NCBI RefSeq assembly: GCF_004745505.1
Contig: NZ_RKLX01000015.1
Span: forward strand, 1 to 64,000
DNA length: 64,000 nt
Reading direction: 5' to 3'
Source of the DNA: Levilactobacillus suantsaiihabitans
GTDB lineage: Bacteria; Bacillota; Bacilli; Lactobacillales; Lactobacillaceae
Notes under the pieces: generated by a model
Seen by the model: the letters and a program-made list of their open reading frames with translations, nothing else
Told to the model about the DNA's origin: nothing
Databases searched by the model: none
Shown: positions 9,165 through 19,371 of the stretch, piece by piece
Layout of the letters: every line of letters starts with the position of its first letter
Numbering within the stretch: the stretch's first letter is position 1
Translations under genes and position numbers: made by a program

Positions 9165-10745
9165 TTATTTTCCTCCGTGTTGACGCAATTTTTGCCACAA
9201 TCTTAACATTGTTTCTGCGTGGGGAATCGCCAGCCATTCGCGCACGCTCAGCAATTGCCAGCTCAAAGCCAGGCCAAAGAAGAGCACGACCCCCACCGGA
9301 ATCGTCAGTAATAGCCCGACGCCGGCCGCCAAGCGTCCCGTGGCCAGCACCGGCCACCAGCTCGTCAGGAGCGTGGCCACGATGCGGACCCCGGCGACCA
9401 TCAGGATGGTACACCCTAACAATTTGCGAATGAACGCCCGTGACCAGACCCCAGCTCGCAACTCTTGAGCCGAGCCGTACCAAATCACGATGAACATGAC
9501 CGCCAAGCTCAGCACCGTTAGCCAGCTGGCCCCACCGGCGCCGAAATGCACCACGGCCCAGCGGTTGGCCACACATTTGACCAGCAACCCCACCGTCAGG
9601 GCCAGTACCGTGAGCCGGTAGCTGTCCTGACTTTGTAACACACTATTGTACGTTTGAATCAGCGTGGCCAGGATGATGCCCAGCATGTAGACCGCCAGCA
9701 TTCCCGACCCTTGCGTATCGCCAAATAACAACCGGTTGATCCATGGCATCAGACTGATCAACCCCGCTGTGGCGGCACTGGCAATCATCAACGCAATGCG
9801 CATCATAGTCGTGGTCAGCCGCTTAAACGCTTGCGGCCGCCCCTGGTGTTGGGCCTCACTCAAGGCCGGCAGGAGCGACGTAGCAAAGGCCACCGCCACC
9901 ACCAGTCCCAACTGAACCAACGGCTGGGCTCGGTCATAGACCCCTTTCAGACTCTTGGCGGCTAAGTCGCTCATGCCGCCGGTCACCAGGCCATTTTTCA
10001 CCGTAAAGGAGTCGACCAGTTGTAACAAAACCATCATCGCTGTCAGAAGACACAAGGTGCCTCCTTCGATCAGTAGGCGCCGGCCCAAATGCGGTACGCG
10101 CCAGCGGGTGGGCGCTTGCGGTTGACGCCAGCGGGGCAACACGACTAACGCCGCCACCGCAGCCACCGTTCCGCCACTGAGCGCCCAGGTCCCCATCCGA
10201 TAAACGGACCAGTCGTGGCTGGTCGCCCAGCCGGCCGCCACTAAGATAACGACGACGCGGACCAGCTGCTCAACGACCTGGGAACGCGCCGTGGGCAACA
10301 TGTGAAACCGCCCTTGGTGATAGCCCCGGCCCACGGACAACGCGGGCATCAGGAGAAACATCCACGCGACCATCTGAATCAATGGCGCAAGTTGTGCATC
10401 CCCCATGCCTCGCGCAATGGCGGGCGCCCCGAGCATCAGGCCACCAAAAATGAGAATGGCCAATCCCCAGACCCACCGAGAGACCTGGCGAGCCACCAGT
10501 TGTTGGCTTGGCAAGTCTGGCGCCTCGGCAATTAATTTGGAAATAAAGACCGGCAAGCCGCTCAACGCAAAGGTCATGCCAATGCCGTAAAGCGGGTAGA
10601 CCTGTTGGTACACGTAAAACCCGGTGTTGCCGACCATATTTTGAAAGGGTACCCGGTAGACGGCACTCAATAGCTTGGCGATAAACGCGGCTATCGAGAG
10701 AATCAGGGCCCCCTGCAAGGTCGTATTTACATTGCGGTTGCCCAT
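9165..10745 (-). CDS. Polysaccharide/lipid II flippase-family membrane protein (YabM/SpoVB-like)
   Basis: A 526-residue MATE/MOP-superfamily membrane protein with about 14 predicted TM helices, beginning [24 protein letters not shown], the hallmark of the SpoVB/YtgP/YabM group. Members flip lipid-linked cell-wall precursors or polysaccharide units across the membrane; the exact substrate cannot be told from sequence. I chose MGNRNVNTT as the start because AAGGAGGG lies 7 bases upstream; the 34 residues before it are encoded by the end of an F1 repeat. It is the yabM position of the pth-mfd-yabM-rqcP order. Confidence 0.85.
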   Translation of the reverse strand: MGNRNVNTTLQGALILSIAAFIAKLLSAVYRVPFQNMVGNTGFYVYQQVYPLYGIGMTFALSGLPVFISKLIAEAPDLPSQQLVARQVSRWVWGLAILIFGGLMLGAPAIARGMGDAQLAPLIQMVAWMFLLMPALSVGRGYHQGRFHMLPTARSQVVEQLVRVVVILVAAGWATSHDWSVYRMGTWALSGGTVAAVAALVVLPRWRQPQAPTRWRVPHLGRRLLIEGGTLCLLTAMMVLLQLVDSFTVKNGLVTGGMSDLAAKSLKGVYDRAQPLVQLGLVVAVAFATSLLPALSEAQHQGRPQAFKRLTTTMMRIALMIASAATAGLISLMPWINRLLFGDTQGSGMLAVYMLGIILATLIQTYNSVLQSQDSYRLTVLALTVGLLVKCVANRWAVVHFGAGGASWLTVLSLAVMFIVIWYGSAQELRAGVWSRAFIRKLLGCTILMVAGVRIVATLLTSWWPVLATGRLAAGVGLLLTIPVGVVLFFGLALSWQLLSVREWLAIPHAETMLRLWQKLRQHGGK

Positions 10746-10807
10746 CGACACCCTCCTTGAAATGACTAATATTTTTCTAATCCGCCTTACCGTGGCGCGA
10801 AATCTAG

Positions 10808-10976
10808 CCTGGAACGCTGGGGGAGTTCCCTTAGCGACATGATCCACGGCGCTTAGGGAACTGGCAACTTGGAGACGCGAGCTATCGGCTCAAAGCGAAG
10901 ACGAGACCGCTCTATGGTCGGCTAGTCCGCCCACCGCGTTCCAGTCTCATAACTGACGAACGGCAAGGCGGCCAGC
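10808..10976 (-). repeat. Structured repeat family F1, copy 2 (one outer arm lost)
   Basis: In minus orientation it starts GGCCGCCTTGCCGTTCG and keeps the inner hairpins, including CAGTTCCCTAAGCG/CGCTAAGGGAACT, but after that hairpin the sequence departs and the second outer arm is missing. It lies between mfd and the flippase gene and ends within 65 bp of the flippase start. Confidence 0.8.
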
Positions 10977-10993
10977 CACCACCACGGTAACGG

Positions 10994-13900
10994 CTACTTG
11001 TCCGTCGTAGCCGCCGCATTGTCTTGGGGCTTCGTGGTTTTGGCGACAATGTCGCGCAGGGCGGCCAAGAATTGGTGCACCTGCGGCAACCAGTCGTTGA
11101 CCGTCATCTTCGGCTGGATGACCAGCTTGATGTGCAGGCGGTCGTCGTTGATGCTGACGGTTGCCTTCAGATCCATGGCGGCCAACGCCTTGAAGACGTC
11201 CTCGCCGCCTAAGATATCGGTCCCCTGCTTGGAAATCGTGACGAAGACATCCCCGTTGACCCGGCGAATCTTGTCGACCAGGGCCAAATCGGCCGCCAGC
11301 TTCAATTGCCCAATCGTGAGTAACTGACTTACGGCTTCGGGGTATTCGCCAAACCGGTCGATCAGATCGGCTTGAATCTCACTGACCTCGTCGTCATTTT
11401 CCAGTTGGCGAATCCGTTTGTACATTTCAATCTTCTGTTGTTCATCTTCAATGTAATCACTCGGCAGGTAAGCTTCGACACCCAGTTCGACCGTGGTATC
11501 GGTCTTCGGTTGCGTCTTCTTCCCACGCTTCTTGGCCACAGCTTCACTTAACATTTGCGTGTACAAGTCATACCCCACGGAATTGATGAACCCGTGTTGC
11601 TGTTTGCCAAGTAAATTACCCGCGCCCCGAATCGACAGGTCCCGCATGGCGATCTTGAATCCGGATCCCAGCTCAGTGAAGTCCTTGATGGCCTCCAGCC
11701 GCTTTTCACTGACCTCGGTCAGCACCTTGTTAGGCTTGTACGTGAAGTACGCGTAAGCCACCCGGTTGCTGCGCCCGATCCGCCCCCGCAGTTGATACAG
11801 CTGCGACAGGCCCATTCGGTCGGCATTTTCGACGAACAGCGTGTTGGCGTTAGGGATGTCGATCCCCGTCTCGATAATGGTCGTCGTGACCAGCACGTCG
11901 TATTCGCCGCGCAGAAAGTCAAAGAGCACGCCTTCGAGTTGAGCTTCCGTCATCTTCCCGTGGATGAAGCCGACACGGGCCTCGGGAACCAGGGATTGGA
12001 CCTGGCCCACGGTCTTTTCGATGTCCTCCACCCGGTTGTGCAGGTAAAAGACTTGGCCGCCCCGTTGCATTTCCCGGCGAATCCCGTCTTGAATGGCCCC
12101 GGCATTTTGTTCCATGACGTAGGTCTGAATGGGGAACCGGTTGGCCGGTGGCGTCTCGATGACAGAAAGGTCTCTGACCCCCAGCATCGACATGTGCAGG
12201 GTCCGCGGAATTGGCGTGGCGGTCAGCGTCAACACGTCAACGTTGGCCTTCAACTGCTTGAGCCGCTCCTTGTGCTTGACTCCAAAGCGTTGTTCCTCAT
12301 CGACCAGTACCAGTCCCAGGTTCTTAAACTTCACGTCCTGTGACAACAACCGGTGCGTGCCGACCACGATGTCTAATTTGCCACTCTCCAGGTCCTTGAT
12401 GGACTGGTGAATCTGCTTGGTCGTCCGGAACCGCGAGAACATTTCCACGTTGATGGGGTAGCCCTCGAAGCGGCTGACCATGGTGTCATAGTGTTGTTGC
12501 GCCAAAATGGTCGTGGGCACTAAAAAGGCGACCTGTTTGCCGGCTTCAACGGCTTTAAATGCCGCCCGCAAGGCCACTTCGGTCTTCCCGTAGCCCACGT
12601 CACCGACCAGCAAGCGGTCCATGGGCCGCGGCTTTTCCATGTCGTGTTTGACTTCTTCAATCGTCCGGAGTTGGTCAGGCGTCTCGGCGTACGGAAAGTC
12701 ATTTTCAAAGTCCGTCTGTAGCGAGTCGTCCGGTGGGAAAGCATAGCCCTTTTCGGCCGCACGCTTGGCGTACAGGTCGACCAATTCGTCAGCGATGTCT
12801 TCGATCTTGGCCGCAACCTTGCGTTTAGTCTTGGCCCACTCGGATCCGCCCAGCTTGTTGATCTTCGGTTTCTTGTCCTCGGAGGACACGTACTTTTGGA
12901 TCAGGTTCAGCTGCGTGACCGGAATAAACAGTTGGGCGTTGTCCTGGTAATCGATGGTCATGTAGTCTTGGTGCACGCCATCGACGGTCAACGTCTGCAT
13001 CCCGATGAATTTCCCAATCCCGTGATTGACGTGGACCACGTAATCGCCGGGCTTCAAATCGGTATAGCTCTTCAACCGTTCCGCGTTGGCCATGGTTTGG
13101 CGCCGCGGCCGCTTCTTGGTGATCTTCTGGAACATCTCGGCTTCCGTGATGATCACCAGATTGGCCTCGGGCAATTCAAACCCGGTGTGGAGTCGTTCTG
13201 GAACCAGTTGCGTAATGCCGGCTTGTAGGTTGGCCGACTTGGTCAGCACGACCTTGATTTCAAAGTCATCCAGCGTTTTTTCGATTTTCTCCAACCGTTC
13301 CTCGTCTTGAACTAAGAGAACCACCGTTTGTTTTTGCTTCTGCCAGCGGTCGATCTCCGTCTTCATGACCGGCAACTGCCCGAAAAACTGTTGCATAGCC
13401 CGGGTCGTGACGTTGGTGATGGCTTGGAACCGTAAGCTGCCCATCCCCTTTTGGAACAGCGCCAACATGATCTGGGCGTGATCGTCGGTCTTGACGATGG
13501 GCCGTAGTTCGCCGCCAAAGACCTGTTGTTCAAAAATCTGGTGGTGACTCAATTTATCGGTCGCCCAATTGGCCTCGTCTTCTAGCAATTGCCGTTCGGC
13601 ATCCTGAAGACGCGAATAGTCCCCGAACAAGGCCAGTCCATCTGCGGGTAAGTAGTTCAGCAGTTGGTGGTGTTCTGGGAATAAATAGTCGGCAAACTCC
13701 ATTAATTGCGGGTCAACGGAGCCCTTTTGCAACCCATCGATCAGGGGTTGGACCTGATTGGTCAGCGTTTCTGCCCCCTCGGCGTCTAGCTTGGCCGCCT
13801 GCGTGTGCAACGCATCACTCAGGGCACTGGCCCCCGCCGTCCGTTCCGCGGCCGTTAAAATGAAGTCGGTCGCCGGCAAGACTTCCACCTGTTCGGCATT

Positions 13901-14542
13901 TTCGATACTCCGCTGCGTAGCGGGGTCAAAGTACCGTAAGGAGTCCACCTCGGTATCAAAAAAGTCCAGCCGCACCGGATAGTCCGCCGCCAACGGGTAA
14001 ATGTCCACGATGGACCCCCGCACGGCAAAATCCCCGGGGGCCGCCACTAATTTCTGGTGGGCGTACCCCATGGCAAACAGCTTCTGCTGCAGGGCTTCGA
14101 GGTCAAAATCGTCGCCGACCTTGACCGTGAACCGGGCCGCCGCAAAATTGTCGGGCGCGGGTAAGAAGCGCCGCAACCCCGACAGTGCCGTCACGATGAC
14201 GACGGGATGGTCACTTTGTAAGGCGCGCAAGGCGTCGATTCTAGCCGAGCGGTATTCCGGTGAACTCGTGGCCACCTCGGCCGCCAATAATTCTTCGACG
14301 GGAAACTCAAAGAGCTCGTCGTCGCGCAAGAGGTTGGCGAGATCATCGACGAGTTGGCCGGCGTGATATAAGGTGTCCGTCACATAGACGATTGACCGTT
14401 GTTGGTCATGGAGCAAACTGGCAATGAACAACGTTTCGGCGGACCCGTTTAGCCCGGTCACTAGTTGGCGCTGGCCCGGCGCTAAGGTCCGCTTGATCGT
14501 TTGAAATTGCACGGTCTGCGTCATAAATTCTTCTAAATTCAC
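10994..14542 (-). CDS. mfd: Transcription-repair coupling factor Mfd
   Basis: Translocase that pushes stalled RNA polymerase off damaged DNA and recruits UvrA. The 1182-residue protein shows the full domain series: UvrB-like N-terminus, RNA-polymerase-interaction domain near 490-560 (DYVVHVNHGIGKFIG), RecG-like motor with Walker A VGDVGYGKTE near 645 and the DEEQ box LVDEEQRFGVKHKE near 748, TATPIPRTL, then helicase motif QLRGRIGRS and a TRCF C-terminal domain. Start is GTG at 14542, with AGGAAG 7 bases upstream. It follows pth by 16 bases, as in most Firmicutes. Confidence 0.96.
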   Translation of the reverse strand: MNLEEFMTQTVQFQTIKRTLAPGQRQLVTGLNGSAETLFIASLLHDQQRSIVYVTDTLYHAGQLVDDLANLLRDDELFEFPVEELLAAEVATSSPEYRSARIDALRALQSDHPVVIVTALSGLRRFLPAPDNFAAARFTVKVGDDFDLEALQQKLFAMGYAHQKLVAAPGDFAVRGSIVDIYPLAADYPVRLDFFDTEVDSLRYFDPATQRSIENAEQVEVLPATDFILTAAERTAGASALSDALHTQAAKLDAEGAETLTNQVQPLIDGLQKGSVDPQLMEFADYLFPEHHQLLNYLPADGLALFGDYSRLQDAERQLLEDEANWATDKLSHHQIFEQQVFGGELRPIVKTDDHAQIMLALFQKGMGSLRFQAITNVTTRAMQQFFGQLPVMKTEIDRWQKQKQTVVLLVQDEERLEKIEKTLDDFEIKVVLTKSANLQAGITQLVPERLHTGFELPEANLVIITEAEMFQKITKKRPRRQTMANAERLKSYTDLKPGDYVVHVNHGIGKFIGMQTLTVDGVHQDYMTIDYQDNAQLFIPVTQLNLIQKYVSSEDKKPKINKLGGSEWAKTKRKVAAKIEDIADELVDLYAKRAAEKGYAFPPDDSLQTDFENDFPYAETPDQLRTIEEVKHDMEKPRPMDRLLVGDVGYGKTEVALRAAFKAVEAGKQVAFLVPTTILAQQHYDTMVSRFEGYPINVEMFSRFRTTKQIHQSIKDLESGKLDIVVGTHRLLSQDVKFKNLGLVLVDEEQRFGVKHKERLKQLKANVDVLTLTATPIPRTLHMSMLGVRDLSVIETPPANRFPIQTYVMEQNAGAIQDGIRREMQRGGQVFYLHNRVEDIEKTVGQVQSLVPEARVGFIHGKMTEAQLEGVLFDFLRGEYDVLVTTTIIETGIDIPNANTLFVENADRMGLSQLYQLRGRIGRSNRVAYAYFTYKPNKVLTEVSEKRLEAIKDFTELGSGFKIAMRDLSIRGAGNLLGKQQHGFINSVGYDLYTQMLSEAVAKKRGKKTQPKTDTTVELGVEAYLPSDYIEDEQQKIEMYKRIRQLENDDEVSEIQADLIDRFGEYPEAVSQLLTIGQLKLAADLALVDKIRRVNGDVFVTISKQGTDILGGEDVFKALAAMDLKATVSINDDRLHIKLVIQPKMTVNDWLPQVHQFLAALRDIVAKTTKPQDNAAATTDK

Positions 14543-14558
14543 GCGATAACTTCCTATC

Positions 14559-15116
14559 CTAGTTGTACTGGTTCATCAGCTGCGTAAACTCACTTCCGGC
14601 TAACCAGTCGTCCAACGCCGCGACGGCTTGATCCGTGGCCTGGTTGAAGAGTGGTTGCTGGTCCGTGGTAAATTTGCCCAACACGTAATCCACGACGGTG
14701 TGCTGTTGGGGATGGGCGATGCCGACCCGCAGCCGCTTGAATTTCTCCGTCGACACGTGAGCAATGATGCTCTTGATACCGTTGTGCCCCCCGGCTGAAC
14801 CGTGGTCCCGCAAGCGAATCCGCCCTACCGGCAGGTCCATGTCGTCGTGAACGACCATGATGTCGTCCACGTCGATCTTGAAATAGTTCATGATGGGGTG
14901 CACGGCCCGGCCGGATTCGTTCATAAAGGTGGTGGGCTTGACCAACAAAACCTTTTCGCCGTTGACCACGCCACTGCCGAAGCGGGCATCCATCTTACGC
15001 GTGTTCAGCGTGATGTTGTGTTCCTTGGCAAACGCATCCACGACCATGAAACCGGTGTTGTGCCGAGTGCCGTCATATTGCGGACCGATATTTCCTAAAC
15101 CAACGATCATTTTCAT
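14559..15116 (-). CDS. pth: Peptidyl-tRNA hydrolase
   Basis: Releases tRNA from peptidyl-tRNAs that drop off the ribosome. The 185-residue protein has GLGNIGPQYDGTRHNTGF near residue 6 (Asn and catalytic His included), KPTTFMNESG near 60 and DDMDLPVG near 92, with GSAGGHNGIKSI near 106, all standard Pth motifs. It is the first gene of the minus-strand operon, transcribed away from ldh. Confidence 0.95.
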   Translation of the reverse strand: MKMIVGLGNIGPQYDGTRHNTGFMVVDAFAKEHNITLNTRKMDARFGSGVVNGEKVLLVKPTTFMNESGRAVHPIMNYFKIDVDDIMVVHDDMDLPVGRIRLRDHGSAGGHNGIKSIIAHVSTEKFKRLRVGIAHPQQHTVVDYVLGKFTTDQQPLFNQATDQAVAALDDWLAGSEFTQLMNQYN

Positions 15117-15149
15117 TTTAAAATTATTCTCCCTTAGTGCAGTTCTCCT

Positions 15150-15207
15150 GAGCTAGAGACAAAAGAGCTGGACGGAAGCCATACCTCACCGTTCAGCCGC
15201 TCAGATT
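15150..15207 (-). terminator. Possible terminator or attenuator upstream of pth
   Basis: On the minus strand GAGCGGCTGAACGG can pair imperfectly with CCGTCCAGCTC across a short loop, followed by TTTTG. No gene precedes it on this strand, so it may attenuate the pth operon transcript or be fortuitous. Confidence 0.35.
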
Positions 15208-15679
15208 ATTTTCTCGATTCAAAATTACCACCCTTGAGTATAGCATAGTCCCCCCTGAACTTCACGGAACCTGCTTGCGCAATCGGCCAACTGCCCCCGC
15301 TGCCGATTTTCACAAATTCGGTTAAAAATCGGTCATGTGAAAAATAATTAAATTTATTTTGAACGGGGCCGTCATGTGGGCCCTGTGACTTGTGAAATGT
15401 GACCAAACTTTTCCATGAAACTGGTAAAAAATGACCGTTTTCTGTTAGCTTGTGAAAGGCTGCTACGGCCGGCTCACTTGCCGAAATCTCGCCGCTGAAT
15501 CACTTCTCATCGGGAGTTCCATGTGAATTTAGCCGGTCCTTTTCCCGGGTTATTTTCACGTCCCAAGCGCGTCTTTCCGGGGAGCAAGTTGCTCATTCAC
15601 CGTCATGACGTGTTTTCGTCTAGATAACTGACCCATGAAAAAATAAATGATGTTTTTCACAAAATTCGGGTCTGAGCGA
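15208..15679. promoter_or_regulatory. ldh upstream region with repeated TGTGAAA motifs
   Basis: A 650-bp gene-free gap before ldh. It holds TTTTCACA at 15307-15314, TGTGAAAA at 15336-15343, TTGTGAAAT at 15390-15398, TTGTGAAAG at 15450-15458, TTTTCAC at 15553-15559 and TTTTCACA at 15654-15661. These resemble half-sites of the Rex operator (TTGTGA...TCACAA), a known ldh regulator in several Firmicutes, but no complete consensus palindrome is present. The link to Rex is inference. Confidence 0.4.
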
Positions 15680-15708
15680 TAGCTTTCAGGCTTTTAACAT
15701 GGTATACT
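15680..15708 (+). promoter_or_regulatory. ldh promoter (extended -10)
   Basis: TATACT at 15703-15708 is preceded by TGG, giving a perfect extended -10 (TGnTATACT). The -35 at the proper distance (TAGCTT) is poor, which extended -10 promoters tolerate. It lies about 50 bp before the ldh start. Confidence 0.6.
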
Positions 15709-15736
15709 AACTCACGGGTATTATTGCGTACCTTGA

Positions 15737-16723
<987 letters not shown>

Positions 16724-16736
16724 GCTAAATCACTTG

Positions 16737-16771
16737 AATCGCCACTCCTTCACTGGAGCGGCGATTTTTTT
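16737..16771 (+). terminator. ldh terminator
   Basis: Stem AATCGCCACTCC TTCA CTGGAGCGGCGATT followed by seven T, 14 bases after the ldh stop. Confidence 0.9.
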
Positions 16772-16814
16772 GTGGGTTGGGATGCGGTGGTTGTTGTCCG
16801 CAACCTGGATGGAG

Positions 16815-17015
16815 CTGGCCGCCTTGCCGTTCGCTAGAGATGAGTTGGAACGCTGAGGGCGCCGGCCCAAGCCAAAGAGCGGTCTTGGGCCTCACCTTGG
16901 AGCCGATAACCCGCGTCTCCAAGGTGCCAGTTCCCTAAGCGCCATGGCCCACGCCGCTAAGGGAACTCCCACAGCTGAACTCATCTCTAGCGAACTATCG
17001 GCTACGTGGTGGTGG
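16815..17015 (+). repeat. Structured repeat family F1, copy 3
   Basis: A complete copy. Outer arms GTTCGCTAGAGATGAGTT (16829-16846) and AACTCATCTCTAGCGAAC (16978-16995) pair perfectly over 18 bp. Inner hairpins: GGCCCAAG/CTTGGGCC, CACCTTGGAG/CTCCAAGGTG, and AGTTCCCTAAGCG with CGCTAAGGGAACT. Compared with copy 7 several stem positions differ in both partners. Confidence 0.9.
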
Positions 17016-17559
17016 TCAGCAACCAGCCGCTTAGCTCCAACGTTTGAATCCGCCGGTCCCGTCGACCGTGTCATCCTAGTGATGCCCTTTTCTCTTCCAA
17101 GAGACGGTTATCACCGGTCTGTAAATTGGACCACCAGTTGATTGCTCAATCTAACCAGGCGTCCTGCCCCCCGTCCTCTGATGGTCAGTCTGATAACGGG
17201 ACTAGTCTTCACCATAACGCTCCCGTTCTATCTACTGACGATTGACAAGCCCGTTTGCCGCGACTGGTCAGCATTAAAACTATATACTGGGAAAGTTGGA
17301 GATAGTCAGAGCAGCCTCTGCTAGCCGCTGAGTGACGTGCCCACTCGATCGATACCTAGTCTGCAAAACCAGGTGTACCGTGCATGTTACTTGACACGTC
17401 TAACAGCCGGTTGGCGTTTCTTTCTGCCGACATTCAGTGTCGTTTATCGCGTGATAGCAAAACGGTTAAGTCACCCGAATACTTGCACTCAGAATTTTTT
17501 TGAATTCGTGTGATAGGCGCCCTGAAAGTAATGTAACCGTTATCATAAATGCGTTCACG
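17016..17559. other. Intergenic, no gene seen
   Basis: Gene-free sequence between the F1 repeat and the L,D-transpeptidase. Short open frames exist, but none has a ribosome site or recognisable composition. I see no hairpin repeat comparable to F1 or F2 here. Confidence 0.4.
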
Positions 17560-17588
17560 TTGCCATTTAAGGTACTTTGAAGTAAGCT
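17560..17588 (+). promoter_or_regulatory. Possible promoter of the L,D-transpeptidase gene
   Basis: TTGCCA (17560-17565), 17-base spacer, TAAGCT (17583-17588), about 70 bp before the start codon. The -10 is weak. Confidence 0.3.
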
Positions 17589-17659
17589 GGGAGTATGCTA
17601 ACAGGGATAATTAAGCATGACGACTTTTCCTCCACTGGCTATTTTAGGAGGTTGTACCC

Positions 17660-19048
17660 ATGAAAAAGAAAAAAGGCCTCGTGATTGGCTTAGTGACCGC
17701 AGTAGTTGCGGTCGGTGCCATTTACGTTGGACAAGCAATTCATTACTCTTCAGCCCAAGTCTTCTTTAAGGACACGGAGATTGCCGGCGTTAACGTCGGT
17801 GGCAACACGGCTAGCCAAGCGGCGGCCAAGTTAAAAACGGCGCTGAAGAATCAGCAATATACATTAAAGGATGGCAGTCAAACCGTCACCACCATTAAAA
17901 CCAAACAAGTTGACCTGAAAGTCACCTCCACGGCGGCCCTCAAACAATTGATTGGTAAGCAGAATATTTGGAGTTGGCCCGTCCACGTGACGACCGCCAC
18001 CGCAGACAGCCTCGAGCTCAATGCCAGTGACGAGAATCAAGAAAGCGTCCAGGCCCTCGCCAAATCGATTGCGACTAAGGCGAACAAGACGCGGACGGCT
18101 GCCAAAGATGCCTCATTTAGCTACCAAGATGGCAGCTGGGTCGTTACCAAAGAACAAAAAGGTAACCAACTCGATGCCAGCAAGTTAGCCAAAACCATCA
18201 CTTCAGCCATCGAAAAGGGCGCGAACACGGTCGACGTTTCCGGCGATTATCTCCAACCGAAAGTCACCACGACCTCTACGACCTTTAAGACGGCGAAAGC
18301 CAAGGCCCAATCCATTACCCAAGAAACTTACCGTTACAAACTCAGCGGGCATAAGATCACGATTCCAAGTGAGACGATTGCCAGCTGGTTAACGTTTAAG
18401 AACGGCAAGCTGACCACGGATAATGCGGCCATCAAGACTTATTTGACCAAGCTCAGCAGCAAGTACGGGACCATCAACAAGACCCGGACGTTTAAGTCAA
18501 CTAAGCGCGGTACGGTCAAGGTCAAGGCTGGTCTGTATGGCTGGAGCATCAAAGTGAAGTCCGAAACCCCTGCACTGAGTAAAGATGTGTTGGCGGGTAA
18601 AGGCATGGACCGGACGCCGGCCATTCAAGGCAGCGGCTACCATAGCGATGGCACGGACATCGGTAAATCGTACGTTGAAGTTGATAAAGTTAACCAGCAC
18701 ATGTGGGTCTACAAGAACGGAAAAGTCGTCGTTTCAACCGACGTTGTGACTGGGTTACCAACGACTGCGCACCACACGCCAACTGGTGTTTGGGTCATTT
18801 GGAGTAAGCAACGCAACGCCACCTTACGTGGTCAAAACGACAATGGGTCCAGTTACGCTTCCCCAGTGAAGTACTGGATGCCAATCGATGACACCGGCGT
18901 GGGGATCCACGATTCTTCGTGGCAACCACAATACGGTGGCACCTGGTACAAGACACACGGGTCTCACGGTTGCGTGAACACCCCACCTTCGAAGATTGCG
19001 GCAGTCTTTGCCAACGTCAAAGTGGGCACCCCCGTTATCGTCTTCTAA
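17660..19048 (+). CDS. L,D-transpeptidase with peptidoglycan-binding domain (YkuD family)
   Basis: Membrane-anchored cell-wall enzyme that forms 3-3 cross-links or attaches groups to peptidoglycan stems. The 462-residue protein has an N-terminal TM/signal anchor at about 6-27, two repeated extracellular segments of the YoaR/PG-binding-4 type (about 40-320), and a C-terminal YkuD domain whose catalytic motif is plainly HGSHGCVNTP near residue 435, with the upstream HTPTGVW and GVGIHDSSW. A good site AGGAGG lies upstream of the ATG. It stands alone with its own terminator. Confidence 0.92.
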   Translation: MKKKKGLVIGLVTAVVAVGAIYVGQAIHYSSAQVFFKDTEIAGVNVGGNTASQAAAKLKTALKNQQYTLKDGSQTVTTIKTKQVDLKVTSTAALKQLIGKQNIWSWPVHVTTATADSLELNASDENQESVQALAKSIATKANKTRTAAKDASFSYQDGSWVVTKEQKGNQLDASKLAKTITSAIEKGANTVDVSGDYLQPKVTTTSTTFKTAKAKAQSITQETYRYKLSGHKITIPSETIASWLTFKNGKLTTDNAAIKTYLTKLSSKYGTINKTRTFKSTKRGTVKVKAGLYGWSIKVKSETPALSKDVLAGKGMDRTPAIQGSGYHSDGTDIGKSYVEVDKVNQHMWVYKNGKVVVSTDVVTGLPTTAHHTPTGVWVIWSKQRNATLRGQNDNGSSYASPVKYWMPIDDTGVGIHDSSWQPQYGGTWYKTHGSHGCVNTPPSKIAAVFANVKVGTPVIVF

Positions 19049-19056
19049 TTGAATTT

Positions 19057-19101
19057 TAAAAAAAGTGGCAACTCTCCTTTGCGAAGAGTTGCCACTTTTT
19101 T
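19057..19101. terminator. Bidirectional terminator
   Basis: Stem AAGTGGCAACTCT ... AGAGTTGCCACTT with T-runs on both strands. It ends the L,D-transpeptidase transcript (plus) and the small membrane-protein gene (minus). Confidence 0.9.
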
Positions 19102-19118
19102 GCGGCCACTTTTGGGGA

Positions 19119-19235
19119 CTAGAAAATCATCCCAATGGCCAATAAAATTAAAATGGCCACGAAGGCAGCCAACGTCCAATACAACCATTTTTTCGTAATG
19201 ATTGGCTTATCTTCGGGATCGTTTGAATTCTTCAC
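19119..19235 (-). CDS. Small single-span membrane protein (38 aa)
   Basis: Unannotated small gene. GTG start at 19235, with AAGGAGG nine bases upstream. The protein begins MKNSNDPEDKPIITKKW, a charged cytosolic head, and ends with one TM helix LYWTLAAFVAILILLAIGMIF. It is followed at once by a terminator hairpin with T-run on its strand. I do not recognise a family; ribosome site, hydrophobic helix and terminator together argue that it is real. Confidence 0.65.
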   Translation of the reverse strand: MKNSNDPEDKPIITKKWLYWTLAAFVAILILLAIGMIF

Positions 19236-19371
19236 GGGGTCTTCCCTCCTTAACCAACTTTCTTTTATTTTAACACGAAATTCCCCCGAAATTGCTACCC
19301 GTTGGGGGGTAAAATATGGTATTATTAGAGGAGATTATTAGAAGTTTCTAATTTTTAGGAGGTCATCTGCT

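Noticed and set aside
9154-9576. Long opposite-frame ORFs inside GC-rich genes (for example within the flippase, mfd and lectin genes)
   Set aside because: They are shadows of the recognised genes, lack ribosome sites and have no family signatures.
15206-15406. 66-codon minus-strand frame upstream of pth
   Set aside because: No ribosome site, and it overlaps the TGTGAAA-rich regulatory region; coding is unlikely.
16815-17015. F1 as a T-box or riboswitch
   Set aside because: It lies downstream of ldh's terminator and at varied places next to unrelated genes; no T-box AGGGUGG-like motif or terminator alternative seen.
17142-17324. 60-codon plus-strand frame with a hydrophobic N-terminus
   Set aside because: No ribosome site or family signal, in a gene-free stretch next to a repeat.
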